This document shows positions 1 through 7,919 of a stretch of 12,252 bases of DNA, one piece after another. The DNA lies in the NCBI GenBank assembly GCA_947584125.1, contig CANPWI010000032.1:1-12252 (forward strand). Direction: 5' to 3'. Position 1 is the first letter of the stretch, and each line of letters opens with the position of its first letter. The stretch is from an uncultured Clostridia bacterium (lineage in GTDB: Bacteria > Bacillota > Clostridia > TANB77 > CAG-508). The position numbers and the translations under genes are program-made. The notes beneath the pieces are model-generated. The model was not told the DNA's origin. It saw only the letters and a program-made list of their open reading frames with translations, and did no database searches.

Positions 1-90
1 GTTTTATTCGTAGCGAACATACCATACATATCATTAATTGAAAATAACGAAATATTATTTAATAACTTTGAATGTAAGAAAAATAAATAA
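1..90 (+). CDS. Possible 3' end of a plus-strand gene, unknown product (partial)
   Basis: Frame 1 is open from the window edge and gives 29 residues ending KKNK before a TAA at 88-90. The residues begin with the hydrophobic stretch VLFVANIPYISL and end polar and basic, as a normal protein C-terminus might. I do not recognise the protein, and the fragment is too short for a family call. It is the only plausible plus-strand coding sequence, and it would converge on the minus-strand operon that ends at 384. A hairpin begins 3 bases after the stop, which fits the end of a transcription unit. A 90-base open frame in AT-rich DNA can arise by chance, so confidence is low. Confidence 0.35.
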   Translation, partial: VLFVANIPYISLIENNEILFNNFECKKNK

Positions 91-92
91 AA

Positions 93-152
93 AACTAAGC
101 TCATAGTATATTTTGATTTTTTACATCAAAAAAATACATAATGAACTTAGTT
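93..152. terminator. Long imperfect hairpin after the plus-strand stop, possible terminator
   Basis: Bases 93-104 (AACTAAGCTCAT) pair with 141-152 (ATGAACTTAGTT) at 11 of 12 positions. The inner arms, roughly 109-117 and 126-136, are T-rich and A-rich and extend the pairing imperfectly. The hairpin begins 3 bases after the TAA at 88-90 and is followed by T-rich sequence, so it could terminate the plus-strand gene. A small palindromic repeat is an alternative that cannot be judged from one copy. Confidence 0.45.
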
Positions 153-196
153 CTATATGTTCTTTATTTATTTTATTTTCTCTTAATAGATTACTT

Positions 197-220
197 GTGT
201 GTGTGTGTGTGTGTGTGTGT
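197..220. repeat. (GT)12 dinucleotide microsatellite
   Basis: Twelve uninterrupted GT units sit in an otherwise AT-rich intergenic region between convergent genes. On the minus strand this reads (CA)12. Such tracts are prone to slippage. I see no promoter or gene that it would switch. It lies about 160 bases past the end of the CDF gene and directly abuts a small GC-rich hairpin. Confidence 0.95.
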
Positions 221-238
221 ACTCCCGCAAGGGTTACA
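218..238. other. Small GC-rich hairpin with a GCAA tetraloop
   Basis: TGTA (218-221) pairs with TACA (235-238), and CCC (224-226) pairs with GGG (231-233), enclosing the GNRA loop GCAA. A short internal loop separates the two helices. On the plus strand, GCATTTTTATT follows, so it could act as a weak terminator. It is the most GC-rich patch in the convergent intergenic region and looks structured rather than random. The function is unknown. Confidence 0.4.
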
Positions 239-319
239 GCATTTTTATTCATCTTATGTTTTCTCCTTTTTTTCTTTTGTTTAATTTTACATTAACTTAT
301 TATAATTGTCAATATTTTT

Positions 320-352
320 AAATTTTAATTTATAAGTATAATTTTAAAATTT
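320..352. terminator. AT-only inverted repeat downstream of the CDF gene, possible weak terminator
   Basis: AAATTTTAA (320-328) and TTAAAATTT (344-352) are perfect inverted repeats around a 15-base AT-rich centre. The repeat lies about 30 bases past the stop of the minus-strand operon, where a terminator is expected. It has no G:C pair in the stem, and such repeats arise easily in this base composition, so the terminator role is tentative. Confidence 0.3.
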
Positions 353-383
353 GTTCTCAACTTTTTATCTAATCTTCTACACT

Positions 384-1250
384 CTATATTGGGTGTACAT
401 GTATTATTGTATTTGCAACTTTTTCTAGTTTTTCTATATCCTTTTCTAACATATCTGCTATTTTATGACTTTCATAGGTAGTCATATTTCCGTCTACATA
501 TATAGTAATTGATAGTATGTATTTGTATCCTATTGGAGTTGAATATATGTCTTCTACTTTTTGAATCTCTTGGTATTTTGTTATTATTTGAATTATATTA
601 TCTTTTGTTTCCTCATCTATTGAAATATCCATTAAAACATTGTAGCTTTCTATGAATATTTTTATACCTGTTATACATATCCATATTGCAATTCCTATAC
701 CAACAATTCCATCTACAAAATATATTCCTTTTAAGCTAAATAATATTGAAATAAGTGTTGCACTTGTTACTAAACAATCATTTCTATGGTCTTTCATATT
801 TGATTCTATTAATATGTTCTTATGTTTTTTTAATATTTCTTTTGTATATATGTATAAACTTAATTTAACAATTATTGTTATTACACATACTATAACTAAA
901 AACCATGAGAATTTAAGTTCGTTTTTGTTTATTAATGACATTATTGCATCATATAATACTTTAAATGATGCTAAAATCATTGATATACTTATGAATAATG
1001 AAAATATATATTCTGCTTTTCCATGTCCAAAGTTATGGTCTTCGTCACTTGGCTCACTTGCTATTTTATTACCTATAAATGTCATAAGTGATGCAAATAT
1101 ATCTGCTCCACTATTTACAGTATCTGCAATCATTGCTTGACTATTACTAATAAATCCTACTATTGCTTTTATTATAAGTAAAAATATATTTCCAAATATG
1201 CCTAAAATTCCAGCTCTTTTTGCTGTATCATATCTTTCACTATTTTCCAT
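384..1250 (-). CDS. Cation diffusion facilitator (CDF) family metal exporter
   Basis: This 288-residue protein has the CDF layout: about six membrane segments followed by a cytoplasmic domain (from about residue 210) ending in HVHPI. The first metal-site helix carries D43, N46 and D50 in ADTVNSGAD. The cytoplasmic loop holds the hallmark PSDEDHNFGHGKAEY (residues 67-81). The fifth helix begins with D154-H155 and D158 in KDHRNDCL. CDF proteins export divalent metals such as Zn2+, Fe2+ or Mn2+ in exchange for protons. The DxxN arrangement in helix 2 recalls manganese-exporting members, but the substrate cannot be fixed from sequence. The gene starts only 15 bases after the alr stop, with a GGAG that overlaps that stop region, so it is probably co-transcribed with alr. 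Membership is secure, specificity is not. Confidence 0.93.
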   Translation of the reverse strand: MENSERYDTAKRAGILGIFGNIFLLIIKAIVGFISNSQAMIADTVNSGADIFASLMTFIGNKIASEPSDEDHNFGHGKAEYIFSLFISISMILASFKVLYDAIMSLINKNELKFSWFLVIVCVITIIVKLSLYIYTKEILKKHKNILIESNMKDHRNDCLVTSATLISILFSLKGIYFVDGIVGIGIAIWICITGIKIFIESYNVLMDISIDEETKDNIIQIITKYQEIQKVEDIYSTPIGYKYILSITIYVDGNMTTYESHKIADMLEKDIEKLEKVANTIIHVHPI

Positions 1251-1265
1251 AAATTATCAGCTCCA

Positions 1266-2360
1266 TTATTTGAATTCTCGAATAACTCTTTCAGATATAG
1301 AAACCAAAACTTCGTAACTTATTGTATCATAAATTTTTGCAACATCCTCTATAAATATATTTTTATTGTCCCATATATACACATCATCACCAACATTTAT
1401 ATTTTCTATATTTGTAACATCTATCATAAAGCTATCCATACATACTTTTCCTATTATTGGTACAATTTTATCTTTAACTACAACTTTTCCAATATTAGAC
1501 ATGCTTCTTCTAATGCCATCTGCATATCCTAATGGTACTGTTGCAACTTTTGTTTTTGCTTTTGTTATATAACTTCTTCCATAACTTATACTTGTTCCTT
1601 TTTCAACTTCTTTTATAAAAGCAATTTTAGATTTTAACTTTGTAGTTGGCTCTAATTTTATTTTTGTTTTTAATTCTTGTGTTGGATAAAGTCCATGTAA
1701 AATTATTCCTGGCCTTACTAAATTGTAGTGTGCTTCTTTAAAATTAATTATGCCTGCTGAGTTGCAAGCATGAATATATCTTAATGTTTTTACTTTTTGT
1801 TTTACTACCTTTAAAGCACTTTCAAATGATTCTATTTGTTTTTTTGTATATTCTTCATCACAGTCACTACATGAAAAATGAGTATAAATTCCATCTATTA
1901 TTATATTAGAATATTTATTTGCTTCTTCTAAATATTCCTCTATTCTTCTTGGATTAATTCCTGTTCTACCCATTCCTGTGCCTACTTCAATATGAATTTT
2001 ATATTTATCTTTTTTATTTCCAATTTTCTTTAAAAAATCTATTGAACCTATTCCCACTATTAAATTATATTTGCTAATACTATCTAATTCTTGCTCTAAT
2101 GGTTGATTTAATATAAATATTTCACCTTTATACCCTTTTTCTCTAAGTATAATTCCTTCATCAACTATTGCAACTGCTACAATATCAATTCCTAATTTTT
2201 CTAAAATATCATACCTTTCATTTATATATGTTCCATAGGCATTATCCTTTATCACAGGCATTATTTTTACATTTTTTCCAATATATTTTTTAATTTCATT
2301 TATATTATTTATTAATTTATTAGTATCAACTTCTAATTTTGCTCCCCAAACTCTATCCAT
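1266..2360 (-). CDS. alr: Alanine racemase (PLP-dependent)
   Basis: This is a 364-residue fold-type III PLP enzyme that converts L-Ala to D-Ala for peptidoglycan. The PLP lysine is K38 in VIKDNAYG, the opposite-face catalytic tyrosine is Y260 in SISYGRSY, and the conserved VCMDSFMIDVT (306-316) and SERVIREF near the C-terminus are present. Length matches the family. Two positions differ from the textbook enzyme: YGHG is YGTY after the PLP lysine, and the lysine that is carbamylated in Geobacillus Alr (LKxDTGMGR) aligns with E125 in IEVGTGMGR. A GGAGGG site lies 11 bases before the ATG. The gene sits between a CaCA exchanger and a CDF exporter with short gaps, and murI lies upstream, which fits supply of D-amino acids for the wall. 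Alanine is the most likely substrate, but a related amino-acid racemase is possible. Confidence 0.92.
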   Translation of the reverse strand: MDRVWGAKLEVDTNKLINNINEIKKYIGKNVKIMPVIKDNAYGTYINERYDILEKLGIDIVAVAIVDEGIILREKGYKGEIFILNQPLEQELDSISKYNLIVGIGSIDFLKKIGNKKDKYKIHIEVGTGMGRTGINPRRIEEYLEEANKYSNIIIDGIYTHFSCSDCDEEYTKKQIESFESALKVVKQKVKTLRYIHACNSAGIINFKEAHYNLVRPGIILHGLYPTQELKTKIKLEPTTKLKSKIAFIKEVEKGTSISYGRSYITKAKTKVATVPLGYADGIRRSMSNIGKVVVKDKIVPIIGKVCMDSFMIDVTNIENINVGDDVYIWDNKNIFIEDVAKIYDTISYEVLVSISERVIREFK

Positions 2361-2408
2361 TTTTATTCATTCCCTCCAAAGCAAAAATTTAGTTCAAAAT
2401 ATTAAAAT

Positions 2409-3380
2409 TTATGCATTAAATATAACTAATTGTGCTATATACATTGAGTAGATAATTAAAAATACAAAACCATTTGTTCTTGTCATTGTATTTTTCTTTC
2501 CTATGAATGGGAATAGTTCAAGTAATACTGTTCCTACTATTAATAGTAAAATATCTTTATTGTACAATATTGAATAATTAATTGGACTTAGCACTGCTGA
2601 TATTCCTATTATTAGTAATATATTAAATATTTGTGAACCTAGTATATTACCAATAGCCATATCTGTTTCTCCCTTTTTTGAAGCTATTACAGATGTAATT
2701 AACTCTGGTAAACTTGTGCTGAATGCTATTATTGTTAAGCTTATTAGTTTTTCACTAATTCCTATCATAGTTGCAATTTCTACTGAATTATTAACAACTA
2801 AATCTCCTCCAAATTTTAAAGCTACTATTCCTATTGCTATAAAAATAATACTTTTTATTATTGATATATTATTTTCTTTTACAACTAAAGATTCATCTCT
2901 ATCAAATTGTTCTCCTTTTTTTGCCATAACTATATTATATATAATAAACATAATGCAAAGTATAAGTAAAATTGTTCCTTCTTGTCTATTTATAGTGTTT
3001 ACCTGGTTTCCTATTCCTGTATTTGCAAACCAAAGTAATAAACAAGTTGCAAATAATGTTATTGGGTTTTCTATAAGTCTTGTTTGCCTTTTAAATACAA
3101 GTGGATGAATAACTGCACATACTCCTAATATTAAAAATAAATTAGCAATATTACTTCCAACAACATTGCCTACTGCTATGTCTGAATGTCCTTCAATAGC
3201 TGCCATTGTACTTACAATTAATTCTGGCATTGATGTTCCAATAGATACTATTGTAAGACCTACTACTATTTCCGGAATATGAAATTTTTTTGCTACATTA
3301 CTAGCACCATCAACTAAAAAATCTGCTCCTTTTATTAATAAAGCAAATCCTATAATAATTAAAATAATTTCTACTAACAT
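2409..3380 (-). CDS. Calcium/sodium antiporter, CaCA family (YrbG type)
   Basis: The 323-residue membrane protein has the two inverted alpha repeats of the Ca2+/cation antiporter family. The first carries SIGTSMPELIVS, followed by GNVVGSNIANL. The second carries AFSTSLPELITS, followed by GNILGSQIFNI. The glutamate in each PEL motif is the ion-binding acid of the family. About ten hydrophobic helices are visible, split by a short charged loop (KKGEQFDRDESL) in the middle. Such proteins exchange Na+ (sometimes with K+) for Ca2+ across the cytoplasmic membrane, and the direction in this organism is not known. AGAGGT precedes the ATG. The gene has its own sigma-A-like promoter, and alr follows after 48 bases, so it probably heads an exchanger-alr-CDF operon. 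Confidence 0.93.
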   Translation of the reverse strand: MLVEIILIIIGFALLIKGADFLVDGASNVAKKFHIPEIVVGLTIVSIGTSMPELIVSTMAAIEGHSDIAVGNVVGSNIANLFLILGVCAVIHPLVFKRQTRLIENPITLFATCLLLWFANTGIGNQVNTINRQEGTILLILCIMFIIYNIVMAKKGEQFDRDESLVVKENNISIIKSIIFIAIGIVALKFGGDLVVNNSVEIATMIGISEKLISLTIIAFSTSLPELITSVIASKKGETDMAIGNILGSQIFNILLIIGISAVLSPINYSILYNKDILLLIVGTVLLELFPFIGKKNTMTRTNGFVFLIIYSMYIAQLVIFNA

Positions 3381-3400
3381 ATTTACCTCTTTTTTAATGT

Positions 3401-3429
3401 ATTTTATCTTTAAATTTTATTGTTGACAA
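3401..3429 (-). promoter_or_regulatory. Sigma-A promoter for the CaCA exchanger operon
   Basis: On the minus strand, TTGTCA (3424-3429) and TAAAAT (3401-3406) are separated by exactly 17 bases. Transcription would start near 3394, giving a very short leader that carries the AGAGGT ribosome binding site before the ATG at 3380. Its -35 box overlaps that of a plus-strand promoter candidate. Confidence 0.65.
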
Positions 3430-3451
3430 GTTTCTTTTATGAATATATATT
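3423..3451 (+). promoter_or_regulatory. Candidate antisense sigma-A promoter reading into murI
   Basis: On the plus strand, TTGACA (3423-3428) is followed after exactly 17 bases by TATATT (3446-3451), a near-consensus sigma-A promoter. It points into the 3' end of murI (antisense). The -35 hexamer shares five bases with the minus-strand -35, inside the near-palindrome TGTTGACAAG. No plus-strand gene lies downstream, so any product would be an antisense RNA. AT-rich DNA gives chance -10 boxes, which keeps confidence moderate. Confidence 0.4.
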
Positions 3452-3491
3452 TTAACTTTTTTTCAAAAATATTTTTTACCATAATTTTAAT

Positions 3492-4286
3492 TTATATTAA
3501 AGTTTTATTTATATTTTTTTCTATGTTATTGTCTTTTAATAATTTTTTTGCAACATTTATAAAACCTTGTTCTAAATCTGTTAAATAAATTTGATAATTT
3601 CCTACATTATTTTCATCATTTTGTATATTTTTACAATGTAAATATTTTTTTATATAATTTGCCATCATCTCACCTGTGTTTATTAACTTAACATCTTTTC
3701 CTAGTTCATTTTGTATTAAGCTTTTAAATAATGGATAATGTGTGCAACCAAGTATAAGTGTATCTATGTCTTTTAAATCTTTCATATATTCTTTAATAGT
3801 TTGTTTTGCAACCTCATTTTCTGTCCACCCTTGCTCTGCCATAGGTGCTAAAAGTGGAGTGGCTTTGCTAATTACATCTATGTTTTTAATTTTTTCTTTT
3901 AATTTTCTTTCCCATTCTCCACTTTTTATTGTACCATTTGTAGCTATTATTCCTATTTTTTTGTAATTTTTATCCATTAAATAATTAACTGTAGGCTCTA
4001 TTATACCTATTACAGGAATATTAGATACTTTTTTTATTTCTTCCAATGCTTGACTTGTTGCCGTTCCACAAGCTATTATTATCATTTTAACATTTTCTTT
4101 TTCTAAAAATTTTGTACACTTTTTTGATATATCAATTATTGCTTCTTTAGATTTAGAACCATAAGGAAATCTTTTTGTATCTCCTAAATATATTATATCC
4201 TCTTGTGGTAATATCTTTCTTATTTCTTCAAGAACTGTTAAACCACCAACTCCAGAATCGAACATTCCAATTGGTTTTTTATCCAA
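3492..4286 (-). CDS. murI: Glutamate racemase
   Basis: The 264-residue cytoplasmic enzyme makes D-glutamate for peptidoglycan by a cofactor-independent two-cysteine mechanism. The N-terminal MFDSGVGGLTVL includes D10, and GDTKRFPYGSKS follows. The first catalytic cysteine is C73 in IIIACGTATSQA and the second is C181 in GCTHYPLF, next to H183. The usual ACNTA motif reads ACGTA here, with Gly at the Asn position. The start codon is TTG (4284-4286). It is chosen because AGGGGG lies 7 bases upstream and the protein begins at the conserved N-terminus. The gene is 70 bases downstream of pheT with no terminator that I can see between them, so read-through from the pheST transcript is possible. I see no convincing promoter of its own. 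Confidence 0.95.
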   Translation of the reverse strand: MDKKPIGMFDSGVGGLTVLEEIRKILPQEDIIYLGDTKRFPYGSKSKEAIIDISKKCTKFLEKENVKMIIIACGTATSQALEEIKKVSNIPVIGIIEPTVNYLMDKNYKKIGIIATNGTIKSGEWERKLKEKIKNIDVISKATPLLAPMAEQGWTENEVAKQTIKEYMKDLKDIDTLILGCTHYPLFKSLIQNELGKDVKLINTGEMMANYIKKYLHCKNIQNDENNVGNYQIYLTDLEQGFINVAKKLLKDNNIEKNINKTLI

Positions 4287-4356
4287 TCTTATTCCCCCTA
4301 TTTTTTCTGTTTATATTATATATGTAATAAAATAAGAAAAAATAATACTTTTAAAT

Positions 4357-6756
4357 TTATTCTCTTAATTTAGCTCCATATTCTTTTTCTAGTGCATTTA
4401 ATATTTTCTCCATTACTGGATTTACATCCTCGTCTGTAAGTGTCCTTTTTTCATCTCTAAATATTAAAGCATAAGCAACACTTTTTTTACCTTTTCCTAT
4501 TTTTTCATCTATGTATACATCGAATAATTCAACTTTTTCTAGTATTTTTTTAGCTTGTTTTATCATTACTTTTTCTATATCACCAACTTGAATATTTGAA
4601 TCTACAACTATTGCTATATCTCTTTCTACTGCTGGGAATTTTGGTATCGGAGAGTATTTTTTATTTGCTCTTGCATATTTTTCTATTTTACTTAAATTAA
4701 TTTCTGCAATATATATTTCATTATTTAGTCCATAGTTTGATGAAATTTTTGGATGTATCTCTCCAAATGTTATTATACTATCTATTCCAACTTTTATACA
4801 TGCGCATCTTCCTGGATGATATACTTCATTTTCTGTTTCTTTTACTATTTCATACCTTTCAATTTTTGATGTTTCTAATACATTTTCTACAATTCCTTTT
4901 AAACTATAGAAATCTACATTTTTTCCATACATTCCTATTGTTAATATTTTTGTTTCTGTTGGAACTTCTCCATTTTCAATTTGATTTTTATCATTTATAT
5001 ATATTCTTGATATATCAAATATTTTTACATCTTTATTTTTATAGTTATTATTTGTTGCCAAAATTGACATCATACTTGGTATTGTTGTTTGTCTCATTAT
5101 TGTGTAATCTTCACTTAATGGATTTATTATTCTTATAGAGCTTTCTATTAAATCTTTTCTACCTACTTTTTCTAAGTCTTTTTCATTTAAAAATCCATAA
5201 GTATATATTTCTGAAAATCCACTATTTATTAATAAGTTTCTAACATTTTTTTCTATTTTTTGTATTTTATTTCTCATTCCTATAGTTGCCTTGCTATCTG
5301 TATTTGTACTTTCTAATTTATCATATCCATAAAATCTAAGTACCTCTTCTGCTAAATCCGCTTCTTGTTCTATATCTAATCTAAAATATGGTGGTATAGC
5401 AGTATTTCCTTCAACTTTTATTTCTACTTTTTCTAAATATTCTTTTATTTCCTCTTTGCTTAAGTTTAGGCCTATTAATCTATTAATTCTTCCTTCATCA
5501 AATTCTATTTTTATTTCTTCTTGTTTTTTAGAATATTTATCTATTTTTCCTGGTACCTCAGTTCCAGCTCCTAATTGTTCTACAAGTTCTACTGCTCTAT
5601 TTACTGCTCTTAATGCATTTTCTGTTGATAAACCTTTTTCAAATCTTGATGAGCTTTCTGTTCTTAAAGTTAATTTTTTTGATGTTCTTCTTACACTTCC
5701 TCTATCAAAAACAGCTGCTTCAAAAACTACTACTTTTGTTGTATCTTCAATTTCTGAATTTTGTCCTCCCATAACACCTGCTATTGCAACTGATTTTTTA
5801 TCATCTGCTATAACTAATGTGTCTGAATCTAAATTTCTTTCTTCATCATCAAGAGTTGTAATTTTTTCTCCGTCTACTGCTCTTCTTACAATTATATGTT
5901 TTCCTTCAATACTTTCAATATCAAAGGCATGCATTGGTTGACCCATTTCTAACATAACATAATTTGTAATATCAACTATATTGTTTATACTCCTAATTCC
6001 ACAAGCTTTTAATCTTTTTACCATCCATTTTGGAGATGGTCCAATTTTTACATCTTTAACAACCCTTGCAATATATCTATAACATAAATCTGTTGCTACT
6101 ACATCTACTTTTAAACCTTCAATTTCATCTTTATCTTCTACTATCATCTCGTCTATATTTTTTCTAGGATTTTTAAATTCCTTCCCTAATGAAATTGCAG
6201 TTTCCCTTCCAATTCCTTCTGTTCCTAAACAATCTGGTCTATTAGGAGTAATTTCAAAATCTATAATTGTTTCTTTTAAATCAAGAACATCAACTATGTC
6301 TTCTCCTAATTTATTTTCATATTCTTTTGGTAATATCATTATTCCATGTTCTATTTGTTCTGGATATTCTTCTTTTGTTAAATTTAATTCTCCAATAGAA
6401 CACATCATACCACAAGACTCCACACCACGCAATTTTCCAGTTTTTATTTTAACTCCTCCTGGAAGACTTGCTCCATCTTTAGCAACAGGTACTATATCTC
6501 CTACTTTTACATTATTTGCCCCTGTTACAATTTGAAGAACCTCTGTACCTACATCTACTTTTGTAACGATTAATTTATCTGCATCAGGATGTTTTTCTAT
6601 TTCTAAAATTTTACCTACTACAACATTTTTTATATCTTCACCCTTAGATTCAATAGTTTCAACTTTAGTGCCTGTCATTGTTAAAATATCTCCAAGTTCT
6701 TTAGCACTAACATCAATATCTGAATATTCTTTTAACCACTCTATACTTGTTTTCAT
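4357..6756 (-). CDS. pheT: Phenylalanine--tRNA ligase beta subunit
   Basis: The 799-residue protein has full length for the long bacterial form. In order it shows an N-terminal segment (MKTSIEWLKEY), an EMAP/OB-type tRNA-binding domain around residues 40-150 (KHPDADKLIVTKVDVG), the B3/B4 editing domain around 205-390 (GVMGGQNSEI), a B5 domain around 400-480 (EEVLRFYGYDKLES), a catalytic-like core, and a C-terminal FDX-ACB anticodon-binding domain (IPKFPAVERDIAIVVD to the end). It pairs with PheS as an alpha2-beta2 tetramer that charges tRNA-Phe and clears mischarged Tyr-tRNA. AGGAAG precedes the ATG, which lies 33 bases past the pheS stop, so both are on one message under the T-box. The gene contains the only CGT arginine codon I found in the window. 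Confidence 0.98.
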   Translation of the reverse strand: MKTSIEWLKEYSDIDVSAKELGDILTMTGTKVETIESKGEDIKNVVVGKILEIEKHPDADKLIVTKVDVGTEVLQIVTGANNVKVGDIVPVAKDGASLPGGVKIKTGKLRGVESCGMMCSIGELNLTKEEYPEQIEHGIMILPKEYENKLGEDIVDVLDLKETIIDFEITPNRPDCLGTEGIGRETAISLGKEFKNPRKNIDEMIVEDKDEIEGLKVDVVATDLCYRYIARVVKDVKIGPSPKWMVKRLKACGIRSINNIVDITNYVMLEMGQPMHAFDIESIEGKHIIVRRAVDGEKITTLDDEERNLDSDTLVIADDKKSVAIAGVMGGQNSEIEDTTKVVVFEAAVFDRGSVRRTSKKLTLRTESSSRFEKGLSTENALRAVNRAVELVEQLGAGTEVPGKIDKYSKKQEEIKIEFDEGRINRLIGLNLSKEEIKEYLEKVEIKVEGNTAIPPYFRLDIEQEADLAEEVLRFYGYDKLESTNTDSKATIGMRNKIQKIEKNVRNLLINSGFSEIYTYGFLNEKDLEKVGRKDLIESSIRIINPLSEDYTIMRQTTIPSMMSILATNNNYKNKDVKIFDISRIYINDKNQIENGEVPTETKILTIGMYGKNVDFYSLKGIVENVLETSKIERYEIVKETENEVYHPGRCACIKVGIDSIITFGEIHPKISSNYGLNNEIYIAEINLSKIEKYARANKKYSPIPKFPAVERDIAIVVDSNIQVGDIEKVMIKQAKKILEKVELFDVYIDEKIGKGKKSVAYALIFRDEKRTLTDEDVNPVMEKILNALEKEYGAKLRE

Positions 6757-6789
6757 TTAATTCTTCCTTTCTAATTTTATTCTTTTAAT

Positions 6790-7809
6790 CTAAAATTGTT
6801 TTAAAAATCTAACATCATTTTCATATAACAATCTTAAATCATCTATTCCGAATTTTGCCATTGCTATTCTTTCTACTCCAAAGCCAAATGCAAATCCAGA
6901 ATATTCTTTTGGATCTATATTACAATTTCTTAATACATTTGGATGTACCATTCCACAACCTAAAAGCTCTATCCAACCTTCATTTTTACAAACTCTACAT
7001 CCTTTTCCTCCACATACGAAACATGATACATCTGCTTCTGCTGATGGTTCTGTGAATGGAAAATGATGTGGTCTAAATCTTATTTTTGTATTTTCTCCTA
7101 AACATTTTTTTGCAAATATTTCTAATGTTCCTTTTAAATCTGACATTGATATGTTTTTATCTACAACTAATCCCTCAATTTGATGAAATACTGGTGAATG
7201 TGTAGCATCTACAGTATCTGACCTATACACTGTTCCTGGACATATTATTTTTATTGGTGGCTTTTGTTTTTCCATTACTCTTGCTTGTACTGGAGAGGTT
7301 TGTGTTCTAAGTATTATATCATCTGTTATATAAAATGTATCTTGTAAATCTCTTGATGGATGGTCTGCTGGTGCATTTAATTGGTCAAAGTTATAAAATG
7401 TTTTTTCTATTTCTGGTCCATCTGCAATTTCATATCCCATTCCTAAAAATATTTCTTCTACCTCATTTATTATTTGTGTAATTGGATGTGCTGAACCTAT
7501 TTCAATTTTCTTACTTGGCATTGTAATATCTATATTTTCTTTTTCTAATTTTGCCATTAATTCTTTGTTTTTTAGTTCTTCTTCTTTTTCTTTAATTTTT
7601 TCTTCTAATTTATCTCTTAATTCATTTACTAAACTTCCTATAATTGGTCTTTCTTCCTTAGTTAATCCTCCCATACCTCTTAATAGTGCTGTTAATTCTC
7701 CTTTTTTTCCTAAGTATTTAATTCTCATTTCATTAAGTTTAGTTAAATCCTTTAGTTCTTCAATTTGCTTTATAGCATTTTCTCTAATTGCTTTAATTTT
7801 CTCTTTCAT
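6790..7809 (-). CDS. pheS: Phenylalanine--tRNA ligase alpha subunit
   Basis: The 339-residue class II aminoacyl-tRNA synthetase subunit has an N-terminal coiled coil that binds tRNA (about residues 1-95, rich in Glu and Lys). The catalytic domain follows. Motif 2 lies in PGTVYRSDTVDATHSPVFHQ (191-210), the substrate region includes RTQTSPVQARV, and motif 3 is in GFGVERIAMAKFGIDD. The phenylalanine pocket segment GFAFG carries A307, the residue that sets pocket size in this family. Four cysteines in CFVCGGKGCRVC (263-274) form a CxxC pair arrangement and could bind zinc. A strong AAGGAGG lies before the ATG. The gene is first in pheST and is controlled by the upstream phenylalanine T-box. Confidence 0.98.
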   Translation of the reverse strand: MKEKIKAIRENAIKQIEELKDLTKLNEMRIKYLGKKGELTALLRGMGGLTKEERPIIGSLVNELRDKLEEKIKEKEEELKNKELMAKLEKENIDITMPSKKIEIGSAHPITQIINEVEEIFLGMGYEIADGPEIEKTFYNFDQLNAPADHPSRDLQDTFYITDDIILRTQTSPVQARVMEKQKPPIKIICPGTVYRSDTVDATHSPVFHQIEGLVVDKNISMSDLKGTLEIFAKKCLGENTKIRFRPHHFPFTEPSAEADVSCFVCGGKGCRVCKNEGWIELLGCGMVHPNVLRNCNIDPKEYSGFAFGFGVERIAMAKFGIDDLRLLYENDVRFLKQF

Positions 7810-7876
7810 ATAATCCTCCTTTTAGTTAGATATTTGTTGTTAGTAATATTTATCTTATAAAAATTTTCTATAAGAT

Positions 7877-7919
7877 AAAAAACACGAGTATAGTTCACTA
7901 TAGGACGAACTATCTCGTG
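7877..7919 (-). terminator. T-box intrinsic terminator before pheS
   Basis: On the minus strand, CACGAG (7914-7919) plus the following ATAGTTC pair with GAACTAT and CTCGTG (7883-7888), forming a long stem, and six T residues follow (7877-7882). The left arm overlaps the T-box sequence, as expected for mutually exclusive terminator and antiterminator. Without uncharged tRNA-Phe, the transcript should stop here, before pheS. Confidence 0.93.

Noticed and set aside
113..295. 60-codon plus-strand open frame with a VCVCVCV stretch
   Set aside because: The Val-Cys repeat is only the translation of the GT tract, there is no ribosome binding site, and the rest is low-complexity AT-rich sequence.
652..1140. 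162-codon plus-strand open frame opposite the CDF gene, and similar long frames opposite alr, the exchanger, murI, pheT, pheS and sipL
   Set aside because: They are antisense shadows of clearly conserved genes, with no ribosome binding sites and no recognisable protein family.
4287..4356. Separate promoter for murI
   Set aside because: A TATAAT is present on the minus strand, but the position 17 bases upstream reads ATTTTT rather than a -35 box.
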